Shown: one piece after another, positions 37,301-39,915 of the stretch
Position numbering within the stretch: the stretch's first letter is position 1
How the letters are laid out: every line of letters begins with the position of its first letter
From: UBA5209 sp964625015
GTDB lineage: Bacteria > Patescibacteriota > Dojkabacteria > SC72
DNA: 39,915 bases
Reading direction: 5' to 3'
Assembly (NCBI GenBank): GCA_964625015.1
Contig: CAZUZI010000008.1
Location: 1-39,915 of the forward strand
Notes under the pieces: model-generated
Seen by the model: only the letters and a program-made list of their open reading frames with translations
Told to the model about the DNA's origin: nothing
Database searches by the model: none
Program-made: the position numbers and the translations under genes

Positions 37301-39915
37301 AATTTGTTTACATGGCGTTTTCAGATGGAGACGATAAATATTATAATTTAAGTGCTGGAACTTGGGATACTGTCGTAGGTCCTCCAACAGCAAATTATGT
37401 TATTGGCTGGGAAATTGGTGGAACTTATGAGAGAAAATCAGAAAATTGCTACGCTCCAGAAAATGGGACAATCAGAGTAAACATATTTGCTGGGTTTGAT
37501 ATTTCAACTGCCAACAATGTTATTTATTTTGATGCAGCTCAATTAGAAGCTGCAGATGCACCAACTACTTTCCAATACCGTAGCCTTGAAGAGCCCGCCA
37601 TGATTTTGCCAACTGTTATTGCAGCTAAAGCATCAGATTTAAACAAGAACGATATTGTCACTGGGTTGTTGTTTGCAAGCCAGGATTTAATCGGGCCAAT
37701 GACAATGGGAGACGGAGAATTTATAAATTATTCGAGCGTTGATATTGGCGATAGCGTATTTACTTTTAGAGATAATAATATCAGTGCTTTATACCTTTCA
37801 AGATATTCAGATGGTTATTATAGGCTCTCTTTACCAGGCGATATTTTAATCGCAGAAACTGGCGGAATATATTTTGGCAGCATTTCAAATTATATTAAGA
37901 GAGTTACTTCTCCTGCAACAAGACTTGAAATTTCTGATAATGTTTATATGGCTGGAAATTTAACTGTTAATGGTTCAATATCTGGCGGTTCATTCAACAT
38001 TTCTTCTCTTCATCTTACTGGAAATTTAGATGTTGATGGGAATACAACGCTTGGAAGTATTTCTGGCATGGGAACTTTGACAGTAAACAATATTCCAACA
38101 TTTAATACTTCGTCAACATTTAAAGGAACATTGAGTTTTGATTTTTCACCAATAACAGGAGTAGATGGATATATTACAAGTGCATATAATGCTATTACTG
38201 GAGTTTATTTTTATGCGTCTGAAGCAGTTTACAATAGAACTGTAATGATGTATTTGAAAGATTCTGGAACTGGTGGATTTGCAATATTAAATAATTCAAG
38301 TGGCGATAAATGGGTTGATATTGCTGACACAGGAATTACGCTTAAATATGGGGCAACTACAACTGGATATTGGAATTATAACCAGGGAGAATTAACTCTT
38401 TCTGGATTGTCTGCAAACGCCGCATTGACCATCCAAAACTTAATGACTTCTGGTCCAAGAACTGGTATTAGTATTTCATTAAGCAATTTAGCACTTAATG
38501 ATACTCTTGTTGGTAATAACATAACTCTTACAGCCAATAACCCTTCAGTAGCTTCAATAACTGGTAATTTAATTACTATCATAGATAATTCTTCTTCAAT
38601 AAATAATAATTCTCAATTTATAACATTCCAAGAAAATGGAACAAATGCTGTAAATAAAGGGTTAAATATAACTGGTAATATAAGACAGTCACTTTCTTCG
38701 TCAATAACAACAACTCAAGCTGGTTCATATTACATTGTTCATGGAAATATTACTGATAGTGCAAATGGTGGAGAAATTTATGGAGCATATTTCTATTTAA
38801 CCGATAATACTACAAGCACAAATCATCTTGACACAATGAAGATATTAACAGGAACTCTTATACCAAGAGATGACGCTTATATTGAAGGTATTCATCTTAA
38901 TAATGGCGGCTCAACAAGTATAACTGGCCATGCAATTAGAATCCTTGGTTATTGGCAGTATGGTTTATCTCTTGCCGGAGATTTTGCAAGGATGTTAAAT
39001 CTTTCTGGAACTGGTTCTCTTTATGCGATGTATATTGTGGACCAGCCTAAGAATGGTATTTACCTCGAAAACTGCGGAAGTTCTGATACGGCAGCTTATG
39101 GTATTTGGGTAAAATCAAGAGGAGAAACAAATGTAGATTATTTAGGAACAAGCGGAGCTGGCATATATTCAGAAGCAACTGCTGCAACTGGAGTTGCTGG
39201 TGTATTTGTTAATAGCAATGCGTCTCCAACTTCTGGATATGCTATTTACGGAAAATCTGCAGATGTTGTAGCAATCTTTACAAGAGATGATGCTACATCA
39301 GACAACATTAAAGATGTCTTGATAATCAATGCCATGACTACTGGGACTGTGGCTCAAAGTCTTGGCGCAGCACTTGTATTCAATATTGAAAATACTGCTG
39401 GCGATTCTGAAAGGGCACTTGAAATAAATGTCGCCTGGGATGACCCAATTGCAGCATCAAAGACATCAACAATTGTAATCAATAGATACCAGGCTGGTTC
39501 TTTATTTAATGCTTTCTCTTCAACTGAAGCTACAACTTCAATTGGGATGATTGATAACCAATCAGAAGCATTTAAACTTGTCCAGGGTTCAAATGTATTT
39601 ATCTCTGCAACAACAACTAATGACGCTGAAAGAGTTAATGTGTTTGAAAACCAAATCCCAGTTAATAGTAGACAAATTACAATTAACCAACTTCCTTCTT
39701 CTGGAACAAAATATTTCTGGAATATGGATGCAGAATCAGCGCAAGGCGCAGGAACTTATGTAGGAACTAAATATGGTGGGATAGATATTACAGTTGTCGG
39801 TGAAATTGGAATGGCCAATGATGCGGTTGGCTCTTCAAGGGCAGTTGATTTTGATGGCACAAATGATTACGCATATTCTTCAGATGCTAACCTTGGTTGG
39901 ACTGGAGATGGAACA
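34369..39915 (+). CDS. Giant modular tail fibre/adhesin (3' end beyond window)
   Basis: 1849 codons open to the window end, with TAGGAGG upstream. Residues 1-165 are a Pro/Gly/Asp-rich N-terminal domain. From ~169 to ~1075 come five jelly-roll, carbohydrate-binding-like modules, each opening with an Asn-x-x-Phe-Glu-type signature: NFAQNPSFEHY (~169), HLLNGNFESW (~343), AVNGGCEDW (~565), NLLHNSSFERF (~694), NILENPSFEDY (~892). From ~1085 the chain becomes fibre-like (GNLTVNGSISGG, GNLDVDGNTTLG), then a beta-rich stretch resembling the S74 fibre repeats (SGYAIYGKSADV). It ends at the first strands of a LamG domain (AVDFDGTNDYAYSSDANLG). Binding of cell-surface glycans is likely. Confidence 0.75.
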   Translation, partial: MVRIPGTNVLGKIAPFDTADTYPTHVDIYGKGGFRVVADNTERNAISTDRCTAGMFVHVLSSGITYVLKSGFHTPLVDGDFDIAISPSGGNDWSRSSVDNSLTQAYPGDKVVLKDASSNIKTEMYAQQFGSNLIGYDGSDPTVNMTGVGSYYTQGLFGSFRTPYGIKTNFAQNPSFEHYSEIFINFNNWGCHIEMGEYPTIFASTDSYDGTYACELRPNGDHTQVDQVIPTTETLFTLDDWLFSMGEVFDPAYYPTRTGDAHGGSYAVQFNGAPGNMSLLAQSYTGLTPTDSYTCSFWAKGDGVETIQIAYLYEDSGMYCWNFTGPLSGTWSPADIETEHLLNGNFESWTLGLPDNWNTMATGPGTPTYTQELVKVHGGTSSCKITGDAGTAGMVLQAITGLSSGEEVSASVWIAGDIGSEHASVVFLDQSSSFIWNFTTQSWDAFMGSPTADQQIERTLTTSWEEVETDVDAYTDGSLMIGIVGDNTGSIYVDDASLLTILRGPQPDQIYTVTPATTYTQYTTPSPQVVVPAGGEFTLGFISFSSVPIVDDIQLLLGGTTPDIAVNGGCEDWTSAYAPHVFSLYAKNVTEPTGTIRIGFKTGPFGPLGELQYDWDDNTWKERDSESIVQNSYEITISGTSYARYNAPAITPPTGYDGVIVEISAEEDNNIIVDAAQFEIGSAPSVYVESGTPNLLHNSSFERFYNYLPYFWEIQGLPFPALNTQESSVKLENSSDAWDGNCAIKFTNDSFGNPLFVITSLRTAFDEILTVTYRAKGDVGGERCCMAFGRGSSEENEGGPTELWDFVNKQWVSFSGFPPEIIWAETLTTSYQEFSSTIKLEEGLYSYYFVNVLGNWPTAGITGRENEVFYFDGFQFDVGNKAMPFNINGRSNILENPSFEDYQSSPSLSFDNWETFDPSTGSGIIEVSSDAEDRNTAVKATVDGSGNIIGLYQDVTGLNPGFIYCLSVYAKGSGAPGQFVYMAFSDGDDKYYNLSAGTWDTVVGPPTANYVIGWEIGGTYERKSENCYAPENGTIRVNIFAGFDISTANNVIYFDAAQLEAADAPTTFQYRSLEEPAMILPTVIAAKASDLNKNDIVTGLLFASQDLIGPMTMGDGEFINYSSVDIGDSVFTFRDNNISALYLSRYSDGYYRLSLPGDILIAETGGIYFGSISNYIKRVTSPATRLEISDNVYMAGNLTVNGSISGGSFNISSLHLTGNLDVDGNTTLGSISGMGTLTVNNIPTFNTSSTFKGTLSFDFSPITGVDGYITSAYNAITGVYFYASEAVYNRTVMMYLKDSGTGGFAILNNSSGDKWVDIADTGITLKYGATTTGYWNYNQGELTLSGLSANAALTIQNLMTSGPRTGISISLSNLALNDTLVGNNITLTANNPSVASITGNLITIIDNSSSINNNSQFITFQENGTNAVNKGLNITGNIRQSLSSSITTTQAGSYYIVHGNITDSANGGEIYGAYFYLTDNTTSTNHLDTMKILTGTLIPRDDAYIEGIHLNNGGSTSITGHAIRILGYWQYGLSLAGDFARMLNLSGTGSLYAMYIVDQPKNGIYLENCGSSDTAAYGIWVKSRGETNVDYLGTSGAGIYSEATAATGVAGVFVNSNASPTSGYAIYGKSADVVAIFTRDDATSDNIKDVLIINAMTTGTVAQSLGAALVFNIENTAGDSERALEINVAWDDPIAASKTSTIVINRYQAGSLFNAFSSTEATTSIGMIDNQSEAFKLVQGSNVFISATTTNDAERVNVFENQIPVNSRQITINQLPSSGTKYFWNMDAESAQGAGTYVGTKYGGIDITVVGEIGMANDAVGSSRAVDFDGTNDYAYSSDANLGWTGDGT

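Noticed and set aside
1..39915. Integrase, excisionase, CI-like repressor or reverse transcriptase (diversity-generating element)
   Set aside because: No frame shows tyrosine/serine recombinase or reverse transcriptase motifs, and the two ribbon-helix-helix proteins are not sufficient evidence for lysogeny.

Overview
The window looks like almost all of the genome of a short-tailed (podovirus-type) double-stranded DNA phage. It is AT-rich and densely packed. Genes are joined by short overlaps and mostly preceded by strong AGGAGG-type ribosome sites, so the host is a bacterium using Shine-Dalgarno initiation; its phylum cannot be read from the sequence. No integrase, CI-type repressor, tRNA, CRISPR array or insertion sequence was seen, so a lytic life style is the simplest reading. 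The last reading frame (34369 to the window end) and the first (1-666) share a frame across the window ends and carry the two ends of one LamG-like domain. The genome is therefore probably circular or circularly permuted and cut inside one giant fibre gene.

Late genes, + strand. Reading through the junction, these run from a terminase small subunit candidate (32405) through fibre and adhesin genes (33053-39915, 1-1685) to the large terminase (1701), portal, scaffold, SU10-type major capsid protein, tail adaptor, a fibre with an S74 self-cleaving chaperone, a nozzle/stabilisation-type protein, internal ejection proteins (12592-19101) and a PurD-like ATP-grasp enzyme (19098). The lysis cassette follows (20779-21928): an XhlA-like membrane protein, an M23 endopeptidase and a small holin-like protein.

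Boundary, 21929-22217. This non-coding stretch holds two strong hairpins (the second looks like a terminator), a perfect TTGACA-17-TATAAT promoter, and a strongly folded RNA leader beginning at the predicted transcription start.

Early genes, + strand, 22218-29323. These are a replication initiator and helicase-loader pair, a Cas4/RecB-like nuclease, an HExxH protein, several small membrane or acidic proteins, ribbon-helix-helix and winged-helix regulators, a likely ssDNA-annealing protein, a Holliday-resolvase-like nuclease and, last, a protein resembling sigma-70 region 2 alone. No DNA polymerase, replicative helicase or primase is present, so replication must rely on the host replisome.

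Second early block, - strand, 32149 back to 29378. Thirteen very small genes follow a TTGACA-18-TATAAT promoter. They include two zinc-ribbon-like proteins, a ribbon-helix-helix protein and a duplicated micro-gene (20 and 35 residues). One gene start lies in a possible RNA switch made from three copies of an 8-base word.

Control region, 32150-32404. This AT-rich stretch separates the - strand block from the terminase gene and carries ATCTTAA-type repeats. Two perfect inverted DnaA boxes and a G-run lie just inside the terminase gene. A plausible programme is that host RNA polymerase reads the two early operons and the sigma-like product then helps to switch on the late operon. That programme is inference; all product names come from reading motifs by eye.
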